Positions 1 through 12,059 of a stretch of DNA of 64,000 bases are shown in pieces. Source of the stretch: Combretum micranthum (Eukaryota; Streptophyta; Magnoliopsida; Myrtales; Combretaceae); the NCBI GenBank assembly GCA_024138025.1, contig JAMXBD010000204.1, positions 62,001 through 126,000 on the forward strand, read 5' to 3'. The notes beneath the pieces are model-generated. The model was given only the letters and a program-made list of their open reading frames with translations. It was not told where the DNA came from and searched no databases. The first letter of the stretch is position 1; every line of letters begins with the position of its first letter. Position numbers and translations under genes: made by a program.

Positions 1-149
1 TTAGTTAGGTTAGTTATAGCCTAAAAGCAAATAATAGGATAAGTTAGTGATTGGTAGATATAATCGGGTCAGGTCGGGTTTTGGGATGCCCTTTATGATC
101 GGGTCGGGTTTTGGGACAGAATGACCCGTCCCAGACTCACCCCGTTTAT

Positions 150-625
150 ATCCTTAGTTGTTTGTGTTGCGATGTAGCTCTTTTGGAGTAAATTGCCAGT
201 GTGAATAAAGTATGCGAAGTCCTCCTTGAGTAAGACATTGTGTAGATCATAGAGACTAAGAGCCGGACTGATCTCTGTATTAAATCTCGATACAATTTTT
301 TCTAACTCTCACTCTTTATTTATTACACTTTATCATTGTTATTTAATTTGTTATTTTGCATGCTTTACGCATAAAATATTGAAAAGAATCAAAATTAACA
401 ATATTTCGTTCTTACTTAGATAGTACTTAGTAATAAGCTTGAATTTTAGCTCCTATACTCCTAAAGGTTTTGAATCACATCAGACTTAGCTTGTTTGATA
501 TAGAAAACTCGACAAGAAACCGGTGGGGTTTTCATAAATGCCCGATTTAAAAAAAAAATTGTTTGATTGGAATTACTATTGGTTGAAACCAGAAAAATTA
601 AGAGTGAACCATAAATCAAAGGACG
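150..625 (+). repeat. Copia-type LTR/leader fragment, copy A
   Basis: This stretch matches 58880-59335 by eye over several hundred bases. Shared blocks include ttttggagtaaattg, ctaactctcactctttattt and aaaagaatcaaaatta, and the copies have diverged by many substitutions and small indels. The longer partner at 58.2 kb has a TATA box about 270 bp upstream of the shared part, so the shared part looks like transcribed LTR (R-U5) and leader sequence. Here the TATA-bearing half is missing, and the preceding bases (about 60-130) are instead a short GGGTCGGGTTTT-rich repeat. No coding sequence is seen. The family assignment is an inference from LTR style. Confidence 0.5.
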
Positions 626-1460
626 TGGATCATAAAAACTTCGCTTAGCAACCTAAAAACCCACTTAACTAGACTAAGCAGATTCAATGCCATTGCAAAT
701 CGGTTTCTTTCGGTGAATCAACCCACATGACAAAAGCACTGGCAACACCCACTATGTAAATTCGACTAGCCAATATTTTCCTTTGCTTTGTTGTACAAAC
801 AAATTCCTAATTCTTTTTTTAAGACATTGCATCGAAATTTTCTTTCTTTTTTTTTTTTTTTAACTCAAAGACTCAAAAAGAATTGACAATCATTAAGAAA
901 CATAAACTATATGTTAAGAAATCTTAAAAAACTAGCAAGACTTTTTTTTATATATCTTTCTTTTTTTTTTTTTTAAATCAAATATGTGCGCTTGGTTCAT
1001 CTGGTTGTCTTTGGTGAGATTATTGTTATGGCTTTGGTCGGAGTTGCCTATCAAATCTGAGCACTTGAGTTACTTCCGATTTATTTATTTTTTTATATTT
1101 ATTCTTTTTATGCAGTTTAAATTTTTTATTCCCTGATTGAAATCCTCTGGCCAAATTATAATAACAAACAACTATTTTCCCACGACAAGTGGCACGCATG
1201 AATTGGATGTGCGTGCCACGTCATAAATGAAGATAGACGAAAAATCATGACATATTAAAAATGGAAATTGACCTCCATATTAGCTAGTAAATTGACTAAT
1301 TTTAACTTTAGGTAGTTAATTGCACATTTGATAAAACTTTAGGTACCAAATGTGACATTACCTTATAGCTTAAGTCAAGTATTCTGATAAGGGCATACCT
1401 AAAGGCATGCCGTATACTTTCTCATGCACTCCACGAATTCACTATCTACTTATTTTCAAT
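626..1460. other. AT-rich spacer with a small perfect hairpin
   Basis: No gene is seen. The stretch has several poly-T runs (about 846-862 and 960-975). It also has a perfect 10-bp inverted repeat, GTGGCACGCA at 1189-1198 and its complement at 1210-1219, with an 11-nt loop. The hairpin may be part of an old MITE, but I could not define element ends. Confidence 0.5.
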
Positions 1461-1738
1461 GGGTAAATTATACCTAAAGGTCACAACGATTGGGAGTAAG
1501 TTTATTTAAGGTCACAATATTTCAAATGGTTTATTTAAGATCACAATGTTTAGGAAAGCGAGTTAATGGAGGTCACCATTAATATGCATCACAATGTATT
1601 GAATCTTTTGAGTTTTAATTAAATTTTTTTCCTATTGACACATGTCAATGGTGACCTCAGTTTATCCACATTTCTAAACGTTGTGATCTTAAATGAATTC
1701 ACTTTCAAACATTATGATCTTCCAGTGTAATTTACCCC
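1461..1738. mobile_element. Mutator-like MITE (GGGTAAATTA family), short copy
   Basis: This is a 278-bp element with long imperfect terminal inverted repeats. The left end reads GGGTAAATTATACC and the right end, reverse-complemented, reads GGGGTAAATTACACT. Similarity between the arms continues inward for about 60 bp through AAGGTCACAACG-like blocks. The flanks carry attttcaat (1452-1460) and attttcaaa (1739-1747), an 8/9 match. A 9-bp duplication is usual for Mutator-like elements. The element is non-coding. The same termini recur at 43749-46100 and, truncated, at about 7150-7338. Confidence 0.75.
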
Positions 1739-1879
1739 ATTTTCAAAGTAAGAAAAATACATGACATGAAGCATGATTATGCACCTACTCGTGCATTTGA
1801 TGAATTACAAGTTTTGCCCACACACACTTACTTTATGAGCCAAATAAAAAGAGATTGACAAAAGATAATATTTCCAACA

Positions 1880-2750
1880 TAAAGAGAGTTAGAGAGAAGA
1901 AAAGGAAGAGAACTTTTGAGGACTCATTGAAAGATTGCTTGAAAGAAAAGCATAATCACAATCAAGTGCACTTAACCACAAGAATTGTAAGGAAGTTTTA
2001 TCATCATGTTATCTTATGAACTATGATCAGATTGCTAGATTATTATACATGATGATAGCATGGTTTTCTTGCATCTAGATTTGTGAATCCTATAATTACT
2101 ATGTAACCTTAATCAAATTAAGTTTAATTGCAATCTTTGTTTCATGTGATCCAATTGTATGTACTTATTGGAATTAGGTTAATATTTCTAAAGTGTTAAT
2201 ATAAGATATTATGCATTTAGGAAAGTTCCATATTAATAATTATATTTGTATAATTGAATGGAGTTAAATACAATTATTATAAGTATAGGATGGCATAAAT
2301 TTGTTAGATGAGGGTTAAATCTAATAGAAAAATTCACAAAGCAGAGTAATTGATTACTTGGTTAATTAATTAAGGTAACTGACTATGAAATAATCAATTA
2401 GGATAGTTTCAATTAATTGATGGAATGATTATAGATTGTGGGCCGGAGTGATCTCCACTACAATCTATATTAAGAATTCCCATGATTTAGGACAAAATTA
2501 ATTGACTACAGATGTAATTTTAGTGGTAATAATGTTTAGATGCTACTTTCTTGCATTCTTGATATTAATCATTGTTTTTGCTTCTTGTTCATTAAATTGT
2601 TAATTAGGATTGTCAATTCAATCTATCACTATAAATTGTAGGTGGATAGCATTAGTACTTCTAATCCTTGTGGGAATCGATACTTTAATTGAGGTTACGA
2701 TACTACGTTAAAAACGATGGGTGCACCTGCCTAACAATCAAATTTTTACA
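1880..2750 (+). repeat. Athila/Tat-like LTR remnant with degenerate primer-binding region
   Basis: The stretch is AT-rich and non-coding. It ends in a pattern known from the LTR end of plant Athila/Tat gypsy elements: tccttgtgggaatcgatac (about 2667-2686), then atcaaatttttacaccagtg (about 2738), where intact relatives have a GGCGCC-type primer-binding site. A gag-like fragment follows about 0.4 kb downstream, as expected for such an element. The 5' boundary is not defined. The assignment rests on recalled family layout, so confidence is modest. Confidence 0.35.
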
Positions 2751-3125
2751 CCAGTGCTGAGATTATAATATTAGGATAGCCCATTACCTTTTTAATCTAA
2801 ACATTGTTTTTTTTTTAAAAAATTTTGTCTTCCTTTTTATTTTTGGTTGAATTTGCTTCTTATTTATGATTCAAGAATCTTTATGTGAATTTATTTTGTA
2901 GTATTATTAATGTCATATAGAGTACGATTAATGGAATTAAAATAAAGAACTCATACTTATGAATTCTTATGATATAGGGTGTTGGTATTGTAGGGATAAC
3001 ACACCTCACATGAGTGACATGATCTATATCCCCATTATCCACCTACAATTACAAAAAATATACACTATCAAGCCTTACACACCTTACTGCCAATGTTTCC
3101 ATGTCTCTAAACTCAAGAAAGGAAG

Positions 3126-3389
3126 ATTAAAGATTTGGAAGAGGTTCTAACAAGATATATTCAAACAACTTAATCTCATTTTCAAAGCCATGAGACAGCA
3201 TTGATGATCCAAGAAGCTTCAGTTCATGATCTAAAGAACAAAATTAAGTTACCCATTGAATTGGTTGCTGAAAGGAACATCTATGATATGGAAGAGGTTC
3301 TAATAAAATGCAACCAGGCATTTAAGGCTCACTTTCAAAGCATCAAGATAACATTAATGGACCACATAACTTCTATTCACAATTCATAG
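3126..3389 (+). pseudogene. Athila/Tat-like gag C-terminal fragment
   Basis: One frame reads DLEEVLTRYIQTT, a stop, then SHFQSHETALMIQEASVHDL and KNKIKLPIELVAER. This matches the style of the Athila/Tat gag tail, in which a helix of the form LEE..L.K..Q is followed by IRNLE.QIGQLA-like residues. There is one in-frame TAA. After the first block a second, weaker repeat of the pattern appears (MEEVLIKCNQAFKAHFQSI), suggesting internal duplication. There is no zinc knuckle, protease or RT downstream: the frame stops at 3389 and runs into a microsatellite. The rest of the element is lost or lies elsewhere. Confidence 0.4.
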
Positions 3390-3423
3390 AACTAAATTAA
3401 GCAACTCATCGAATTAACTATTT

Positions 3424-3550
<127 letters not shown>

Positions 3551-3659
3551 GAGAGTAGGGAAAACTACATGAACATATTGGACCACCTTTATGCCTAGGA
3601 TCATTTCAAGAGTGGACAAGCAAATAGACAACATCTTCCGATACTTTCAAGAAACCAAG

Positions 3660-4630
3660 GGTAATGCTTGAGAATTTTGAAAGGTCTTCTATCAATAAAG
3701 CATAACATAAGCTTATAAGAGATTTTGTGAGTGAGTTTGTGGTTAAACCTACGAGAATGTGGAAAAAATACAATGGATGGCGATAACTAAGTAGTTAAAG
3801 CTAAAGCATGTGAAACTAATGAGAAACTTGAGGACAATGAGAATATAAGTTTCCATTTCTCAGATACTTAGTCGTTTTAGGAAAATACTATACTAAATTA
3901 GAATCTTTTAATAGGACTAAGAGATTAGCCATCTATGATTATTAATGATTTAGATCATGTGAGAAAAGAAAAGATAAATCCGAATTGGAGTGTTAAGAGC
4001 TTCTAGATTATATGCTTGAAGTTGAATAGATACCCATATTTAAATTTTTTGCAAGTGCTAAATCCATGCCATGATCAATTAGGATAGTTGAGTTTAATTT
4101 AAATAGTCCTCAATTAAAAGTGAAATGTCCTTTATGTCTTTTAAAATTATGGGATTGGGACACCTTCCATGGCAAGGACTAGAGGGGGTGAAAGAGCATG
4201 ATGATATGATGGGTCTTATAATGGTAATATAAGGTTTGTGATACATTTTGAAAAATATAGAAAAAAAAAAGAAAAAAGAGTTTTCTTATATACAATATTA
4301 CTGTTATGTTTGTGTCAATAAGAAAATCTTCATGGTAAAAACTAAGGAAAGAAATCCTCATATACTTCAATATAATGTGTTTACAGCCTCTTTAAATAGT
4401 TTTTTTTCTTCTTTTGGAAATAACTTATTTAAGTTTATGAAACATTTCTTAAAACCTAGATGAACCAAATAAATAGTCAAGCTCATCATTGTATAATGTG
4501 GTTACCATATATATAATGTATTTTAGTAAATACATTTACACTGTGCCACCTTATTTTTTTTATTTTATTCTTTTTATTATAGCACAATATTAAAATTCTG
4601 CATACTTATAACCGACGTATGTCTACTAAT
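3660..4630. other. AT-rich spacer without recognised features
   Basis: Both strands have short open frames full of low-complexity sequence (poly-A near 4260) and frequent stops. No gene, RNA or repeat family is recognised. Confidence 0.5.
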
Positions 4631-5540
4631 TAGGGGTGGTCACGCATCGGTTTGGTTTTTTTTCTTCTTAAACCAAATTATTAAATAACGGTTTGGTTCA
4701 TATTAGAAATTTTTTAAACCCTTAAATAATGTTTGGTGCGATTCGAATTATGAATCAAATTAAAATTCTAATTAAAAAATTAGTTATAATATTTTATATT
4801 TGTGTAGATATTCAAATATTAAAATTACTCTACAAAGTTCATATGGTAAATTTCAACAAAATACTTTACACATCCAACACATTCATAATCCATAATTACT
4901 TATACAATCATTTAGTCACCAACAATACACTTACTAACTAATACATAGCAAAATATAATCTATAGTACTCTAAAAAATCATTCACTTAACCATCTACTAA
5001 CAAATTTGGCAAAAAAAAAAAATCATCTATCAATAAAAGTCATTTTAGGAATAAAGTGATCTACTAACAAAATATACAAAGAAAAATTAATACATAATAA
5101 GATATATAATTAAATAACAAAATTTATCATCCACAGAGTTTCAAACGATTAATAAAAAACAATGTTACGTTACAAACGAAAGAATATATATTGAACACAA
5201 AAAACAATTATAAAAAAATGAACAAACTATTATTAATCAATATTCATCATATAACAAATATAATAATAAAATTATAAAATATATATTACTTTTAATCAAT
5301 CATCATGACACAATTTATAATTACAAGTAAAATATTTTTATGTTTTTCTAAAATGGTTTGGTTTGGTTTGGTTTTACGGATTAGTTCAGTTTACCCTTTC
5401 AAACCAAACATAAATTTACAGATTGCTTTGGATTGAAAATTTCGAAATCAAATTGTTAAAAAAAAAAAAACCATATTTTTGGTTTGGCTTGATTTGGCTA
5501 TAGATTGGTTCAGTTCGATTGATTTTTTTGCCTGCTACTA
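4631..5540. mobile_element. hAT-type MITE (TAGGGGTGG / GGTTTGGTTTGG family)
   Basis: The 910-bp AT-rich element starts TAGGGGTGGTCACGCATCGG. It ends with a diverged inverted counterpart (cagttcgattgatttttttg, then cctgctacta). Both subterminal regions carry the GGTTTGGTT motifs, on opposite strands, that mark a very common plant hAT-derived MITE. The flanking 8-mers are ctactaat (4623-4630) and ctgctaat (5541-5548), matching at 7 of 8 positions, the duplication length expected for hAT. There is no transposase reading frame. The terminal repeats are eroded, so the copy is old. Confidence 0.75.
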
Positions 5541-5589
5541 CTGCTAATACTATTAAGATATAATTTGATCGAAAAGAAAAAAAAAAGAA

Positions 5590-5893
5590 GGGAAAAATGC
5601 AAAAACACCTCCTAAACTATAGGGGAGATGCGGATTGACCCTCTAGAACTTCAAAAGTGTTGTTTTTTAACTCTCTATTACTATAAACAATTTGCAAATA
5701 AGTCCATTTTGTAATGTTCAATAAAAAAGTATAGAATTTCACTGTTCAATATGTACAGATTAGCAGGAATAGGATGAGATGGAACTTAGTTTGCAATTTC
5801 TTTATCGTTATGGGAGTAAAAAATCAAACCTTTTTAAGTTCGATGAGTCAATCCTTCTACCCCTATAGTTTAGGGGGTTTTTGTATTTTACCC
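5590..5893. mobile_element. MITE with 9-bp perfect TSD (Mutator-like)
   Basis: The 304-bp element has long terminal inverted repeats. The left arm begins GGGAAAAATGCAAAAACACC and continues CTCCTAAACTATAGGGG. The right arm is its near-exact complement (cccctatagtttagggggtt, then tttgtattttaccc). It is flanked by perfect 9-bp repeats AAAAAAGAA at 5581-5589 and 5894-5902. The TSD length points to a Mutator-type transposase acting in trans. No coding sequence. Confidence 0.85.
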
Positions 5894-5902
5894 AAAAAAG
5901 AA

Positions 5903-6884
5903 TAATGTTCTAACTTCCCTCAATCACTTTAATATTATAAATGATGCAAAACAGATAAGGAAATTGTCTGTTTATCGATTCAGTAAGTCATTCACACAAA
6001 TAACAATTACATTAAAATAATTACCAACATAGTAATGCACAATTGCATGTGGCTTTTGTAAAGCAATCTCATATGTTACATGGGATTTTGCCATGCCATG
6101 AATGTTGCATGTGTTACATGTAATTTTGCTTAACACATATGTTGCAGGTAGTGATTCGTGGGTAGGGAAAGTGCTGGAGCATAGTAGACCTACACATATA
6201 ATACACGGTTAGTAGCGTGCTGGAGGTTTTCTAGTACGCCCACTTTGATGCTTACGTTGGTTTGTGGGCTTGAGAGAGTAAGATGACACTAGAGAGGATG
6301 AGGTGGGATAGGTAAGATGATATTATCTTTGGAGGTGGGGATTTATTTATTGTCTTTGATCATACCTCAATTGGGAACCTACATGATCTTATTCTACATA
6401 GACCTACGCCTATAGAGAGGCGGGTGACCTCGGACTTAAGGTAGTCCTTGTTCGTGGTGGAGATGCCGAGCTTAGAGTTATTTACCTAAGGAGGTTGGAG
6501 TGAGGTGCAAAGGTATGGTCCTTGGTATATAAAGTCAGATCGATGACAATGAGGAGCTAAGGCCCTTGTTGGATCAAAGCCCTTTGTGGTATTGGGGCCT
6601 CTATAAAGCTTCTTAACCTAGAGACTTGTGAGACTCTTCATGAGACTATTAGTCCGTTAGGTCGGTGTTAGCTGCTAGGCTATGGTCGAATATTCCTTAT
6701 CAACAACAAGTGATTTTTGATGGTATGAGGTTTTTAAAATCGTATATGACAAATGTAGTTTTTCTGTAAAAATAAAAATTGCATTTTATATGTGATCTTG
6801 TGTTGGGATTCAAAATTATGTGATTTGTATTAAGCTTATTTTAATATAAGTTTGTAGACATGCGTTACACCTGAAAATGGACAA
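5903..6884. other. Non-coding repetitive stretch
   Basis: No open gene is seen. At about 6150-6700 the sequence is richer in G (gagcatagtagacctacac, gaggcgggtgacctcgg, ggtatataaagtcagat) and recalls sub-terminal, non-coding parts of large plant transposons. I could not find matching ends or a TSD, so no family is named. Confidence 0.3.
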
Positions 6885-7027
6885 ACTCAACTCATGTGGA
6901 GATCCCAACTCGGCCAATGCGGTGAAGTTCGCAATGACTCTTGCTTCATTGAAGAAGACAAAGTCGACTTACGTGGAGATCTCAACTCGAACAATGGGGT
7001 AAAGTTCTGAGTGACTTTGGTGTAGTA
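6885..7027. repeat. Two imperfect tandem units of about 70-75 bp
   Basis: The blocks at about 6885-6955 and 6960-7025 align with each other. Shared words include tcaact.atgtggagat in the first and tcgacttacgtggagat in the second, followed in both by aactcg, caatg.ggt and aagttc. A GAGA-rich stretch follows at 7029-7105. There is no coding potential. Confidence 0.6.
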
Positions 7028-7149
7028 GAGAGAGAAAGGTTAGAGAGAGATGCTGATGATGGCTTAGAGAGAGAGACTATTGAGAAAGAGAGATGCCGAT
7101 GGTGTTCTTTTTTTTTTTTGAAATGGTTATTTAAATAATATATTTTGTT

Positions 7150-7338
7150 TAAGTGTTTGCTAGTGTGACATTAATGGAGGTTTAATAATGGTGATTAACG
7201 ATGTTACTAACTTGCCATTATAGTAACCTAAATTGATTACTAGTTTAAACGATATGACCTCTTTTTAACCTCTCAAAATATTGTAACCTTGAATAAACTT
7301 ATTCCAAAACATTGTGATATGCCGATGTAATTTACTCT
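7150..7338. mobile_element. Truncated copy of the GGGTAAATTA Mutator-like MITE
   Basis: The right terminus (aaacattgtgatatgccgat, then gtaatttactc, ending near 7337) matches the right end of the 1461-1738 element, and the inner blocks ccttgaataaactta and ctcaaaatattgtaacc also match. No matching left terminus or TSD is visible, so the element is 5'-truncated or badly decayed. Confidence 0.5.
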
Positions 7339-7414
7339 TAATTCATATTGCCTTAACAATAGTAATAGATATACAAGTTCAAATGCATGATATATTGTTA
7401 TATTCTATACATAC

Positions 7415-10400
7415 TGTAAACTCCCAAATTTTTGGAATCGGTTTAGCCTAAAACCATAATCTGGAAGTCAATCGGAACTCTAAAGTCAACAAAACCCTAA
7501 TTAGACGTAATAGCTTAAGTCCGGCAATCCCGAATAAGCAACTCGGTAAGAGTAAGTAAGAGTTTAGAATATAAAATAGTACGTAATTACCCAAGGAAGC
7601 CTAAAAAGATCAGATTAGTAAAACTGCAACTCGTTTCGAACCCGATCGAATACAGTTCTTGAAAAACATGTCTCGGAGCTAGGAATAGTAAAAATATTCC
7701 GAATATACCGTTAGACTCGTAACAATATAAGGTTTTTAAAAATATCAGTTTTATAATTTTTCGGCAAGTAAAAATAATAGATATCGCAATTATACGCATA
7801 TTTTTTTACTACCGGTACTTTATTAGTCATATCTACTTTACATTATACTATTTATTACTATTCTTTTCTCTCTACTTTCTCTTACACCTATACTTACAAA
7901 TACCATAACCTATAACCTTTACTTTTTACCTTTCTCATAACTTTATTTCACATCTACCTTACTTATTACTTCATTAAATAAACAAAAATACAAAATAAAA
8001 CTCTCTCTCTCCCCTCACAAGACATGGCCGGTGCCCCCCCATCTCATCCATCTCGATTTTGTTTCAATTTTCTTTTATTTAAATCACTCAAAAATTCACT
8101 CCTCATTTCCTATAAATACCCCCCTCATCTTTCACTTCTTTCACACAATTACTACCTACAAATCCTTACAAAAACTCTCTCAAATTCTTCTCTCAAAACT
8201 CTCTCCAAATATCATCCCAAAACTCTCTCAAAATGATTCCAAAGCTACTTTCTACCTATAACAAAACCCTAACCACATAACACTACCAAAGTCTTCTTTA
8301 GGTAACTATTTCCTATTATTTTTCTTCTTCTCATATCATGTAATTTTACATAACCATAGTATGAGTTTCCAAAGACTAAAATGTTATGCAAGCTACACTA
8401 TGTTCATGTATTGTTATTGTTCATGAAAATCTATTTATTTTTGTTCATATTATTGTTATTATATCTAAGTATTATTATCTATATACATATATATATATTC
8501 TTTAGAGCATATAAGCTCACTTGCAATTTATTTATTTTCATGCAATGCAATTTATTTATTCATTCCATTTGCAATTTATTTATTCCTTGCCATTTTAAGA
8601 CTAGTCTCTAGTCTTAGACTTGTCCTCATCAAGTCAAAACAAAATTTTCTTTCTTTCATTTTATTTTTTTGGGACTAGTCTACTTCTTAGTCCCGGGAGC
8701 CTTGAAGAAGCTAAGACTTCCAATACTTGACTTTGTTATTTATATTATTTTTGTTTGCTAATATTTCTCATGAATCATGTTCATTTAAATTGTTGTCCAA
8801 AATTTGAAGTTCTAAAAATAATTGACAAAAAGGAGATTCTATCACTTAGAAATAAGTTTATGTGAAGTATAAAATCTATGATTTAACAAAATAAAGTCAT
8901 TTCTTTTCAAGTTACAAAAAGAACCCACTATAATTTTAGAAACTACTTTTGCTATGAAAAGCTTCTTAAATCACTTAGTATTCCACTTTGTTTTTCAAAA
9001 GAAAATAATTTTCGACACAAGAATGATATCTATGAAAAACATAACATGAGGAAAGGATGAGGAATTTTCAAATAAAGATCTTTGCAAACAAATAGACAAA
9101 GAAAAATTGTATAGGAAAAATAAAAAGGAAAAAAATAGCACTAATATAGAGAACTTAGAAAGAAGAAAATTTATTTTCAAAAAGTTATTTAGGAAAAATA
9201 ATAAAGCAAACATAAAGCATCCTTGGAAAACAAAAGAAACAAAATATTCAGTTCAAAAGATTTACAAAATGAATTCTTGTAAACTATATTTTTTTTCTAA
9301 AACTCAAAACCGACATTATTTTACTCAAAAAACATAATTGGACAACAAACACTTGAGCATGAATAAAATATGAGCTAAGTAACCACAAAAAGAGAATTTT
9401 TCAACTATATAGATAACTAAGTATTTATCAAGCAAATTTTGAATTGATTGAACCAAAAATTGTTTTGAGTTAGAAAATTCGTGGTGAAATTTATCACCAC
9501 TGTTTTCGGGGCCTAAATGGTTTAGTTTGACAAAATAGTCTTAGAAATAGATAGATCTTTTCGAGTAGATAGAAATCGGTATATTATATGCGCAATTCCG
9601 AGTTAAAATGACCAAGTTATGACCATTTTAAATTGGAACTCTCCTTTATACAAACTTTAACATTCTCATCATATTGTTTTGTCAAAATTCAAAAAAATCA
9701 TCGAGAAATACTCATCGTGGGTATTTTCTTTGGCTAGGTGACTCCGAGGAAGGATACCTATATCCCGAAGATTATTTCGATTGAGCGGAGTGTGTGAACG
9801 ACTCATCCGTGTAGAAGAATAATCGACATGGCATCGTGAGTTTATTTCCTTAAAATGCTATACTTGTTGTGCTTGTAATTTAGTTGCATTAGAGTTAGGG
9901 AAAAGACAAATGGATATGTATGTAAAATAATTCGTTGAAAGAATTCTAAGAATATCGAGGCTGGAATTGATTTAAATGTTTGTTTTAGTATAATACTTGA
10001 TTTGTATGAGATTCTTTGATCGCCTTAAATCTGATAATAATAATGTTATGATATCATAAATAATTGGATTCATGCATACCATGAAGTGAGTCACATTGCA
10101 TTGGGTTATTATCCTTGGGTGAGAAGGATAGTAAGCCAGGTCAAAAGCAACACTTGGCGAAGTGTCCGAAAGCGATTGCTTGGCGACGTTAAGGAAATGC
10201 TTGGCGGAAGATTCGAAAGCAAGGCTCAATTCAAGTAGACTTCATATGCTTAGTAATATTGGTCGAAAGCATAAATCTTTTTAACTAAAAACTACTTGTT
10301 TTAAGGTTACGTATCACCAAACCCCGAATGGAGGGCGCAAATCCATTCAAAATGTAGTTCTCGGAAAACTATATGCATTGTTTGCCCACGTGTATGTTGC

Positions 10401-10884
10401 ATCTCATATGTTTGCTTAAGCAACTTGTTTGAATACTTATTACAATAAGTTATTTATGGAAATAGTTCTCACTAAGCCTGTTAGCTTATACTCCTATAGA
10501 TATCTTTTGCAGTTCCCTTATCTGTGGTTGAGGCCACGAGGACCCTGCAGTCAGGTATTTTCTTTTTGGATAAGGAAATTCTAGATGAAGTTTAGTGTTG
10601 GATAAGTTTTATAAATATTCTTGTAATAGATTTGTGAACAAGGGAAATGTCCCTAAGTTTTGTAAGATCATTGTTATAAGTAAATGGATATTATGAATCC
10701 TCTTTTCTTAATATGTTATTATATCTTCTAAAGCTTCATAATCCCATGTATGATTTTCTAAATTTGTGAGAGCACGCCTTACACTTAATATTAAACCTTT
10801 TGGGAGTGGCAAAAGTTGTCATACTTAAGCTTTAATATTGAGTGTGGTGGACTATTACGTTTAGGGTACCCTTAGGGCGTGACA
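7415..10884 (+). mobile_element. Solo LTR, 3470 bp, gypsy-type, TSD CATAC
   Basis: The segment begins TGTAAACTCCCAAA and ends GGGCGTGACA, so it has the TG...CA ends of an LTR. It is flanked by identical pentamers CATAC at 7410-7414 and 10885-10889. No PBS, PPT or protein-coding sequence is found inside. A TATA box near 8111 is followed by an open, AC/CT-rich leader-like stretch, as in an LTR promoter. Length and end sequences fit the long LTRs of Tekay/Del-type chromoviruses; that family call is an inference. The perfect TSD shows that one LTR was left after LTR-LTR recombination removed the interior. Confidence 0.85.
8111..8118 (+). promoter_or_regulatory. TATA box of the solo LTR
   Basis: TATAAATA lies in the context tttcctataaatacccccct, followed by a C/A-rich, start-site-like stretch. 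It lies about 0.7 kb into the LTR, where a U3/R border would be expected. The strand fits the LTR orientation suggested by the ends. Confidence 0.6.
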
Positions 10885-10889
10885 CATAC

Positions 10890-11700
10890 TATTATCTGCA
10901 TTATCTACCATATATATATGCTAATAAATGTAATTTCCTAATATATAAAAATGATAAAAGAAGTATAACAATAAAATGAATAAAAGTGGTGCATTGCACC
11001 ATCCGCAAAATTCTAATATCATACGAAGTGGAGCTGGTATATAATGAATATTTCATGTATATAATTTAAAGAATTTCTATCATCCATAATTACATTTTTG
11101 AGCGACATATCTTTTAAGTAAGAAGTATTTATTATTGAAAAGTTGTGAATTTGCATTACATAATTTTAAAAATACAAGTCTTAATATATGGATCGTACTT
11201 TTTTTTTTATATAAATGTGGATATATGATATATATAGTTTGCATAATTGAATAAAAATATATCTATTGTATTTGAATTAATTTATAATATTAGCATATTA
11301 TTTTTTTCCTTATGGTGATAGTGCATTAATTATGATAATTTATTTGTAGAAATATAAGTCAAACCAAATATGACCAATTGTTACAAAGTTGAAGGTTTTA
11401 AAATTTTTTTTAAAGACTATTATGGGAGTGTGAAATTCAAAATCGATACGTTTCACTTTAGAGACAGAAAAAATAAACAAGCCAATGACACAAATACTGC
11501 TCTGACTAGGGATTAAGACCGGCTTAATTTAATTCCTTCTTTGAAAATAATAGATGGTATTAGTAATTGGAAAAGGAAAAAAAGAAAAAGAAAAATTATA
11601 TTGGCAAGTGATTCTAATTAATATTAAAGAAAAATAAAAAAAATACCTCCTTTTTTGGATTTGAAACGTGATCCGCCCATCTAGATTCCAGAGTCAAACT
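10890..11700. other. AT-rich spacer
   Basis: This region is strongly AT-rich with short poly-A/T runs and no recognised gene. It ends just upstream of the more GC-rich 5' flank of the CRWN4-like pseudogene. Confidence 0.5.
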
Positions 11701-11893
11701 CATTTGAGTCACTGACTGGTTATGCTCACTCCCGCCGTTTTAAATTTCGTTACTCTTTTCTCTCGTCGTTTTACTGTTCTGGCTTGCTCTAAACTCAGTT
11801 TCCACCTCCCATTAGTCAACTCGCCGGCTCACCACTCTCTCACTGACTGGCTTCACTCTCACTGATAGAGAAAACAGGAAAAAAGGAAAAAAA

Positions 11894-11931
<38 letters not shown>

Positions 11932-12059
11932 GAGAGAATAAACCACAAGACGTGCTTTCCAGTTTCTACTTTACCAAATTCGATATAAAGAACGCCAGAT
12001 TTCTTGGGTTTTTGTGTGTCTTGTTCGTTGTTAATTGAGTAGTTGATTGATGTGGCGAC
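11701..12059 (+). promoter_or_regulatory. 5' flank/leader of the CRWN4-like pseudogene with a GA tract
   Basis: Between the AT-rich spacer and the first coding remnant there is a base-composition shift and a C/T-rich segment (cactctctcactgactggct). A long (GA)n tract runs about 11895-11930, then the sequence leads into an ATG at 12050. GA/CT tracts in 5' leaders are common in plant housekeeping genes. The ATG is out of frame with the recognisable exon that follows, so the ancestral start context is damaged. No clear TATA box was identified. Confidence 0.35.

Noticed and set aside
8024..8261. Two overlapping frames after the LTR TATA box
   Set aside because: They lie in the R/U5-like leader of a solo LTR, are Ser/Leu/Lys low complexity and overlap in different frames.
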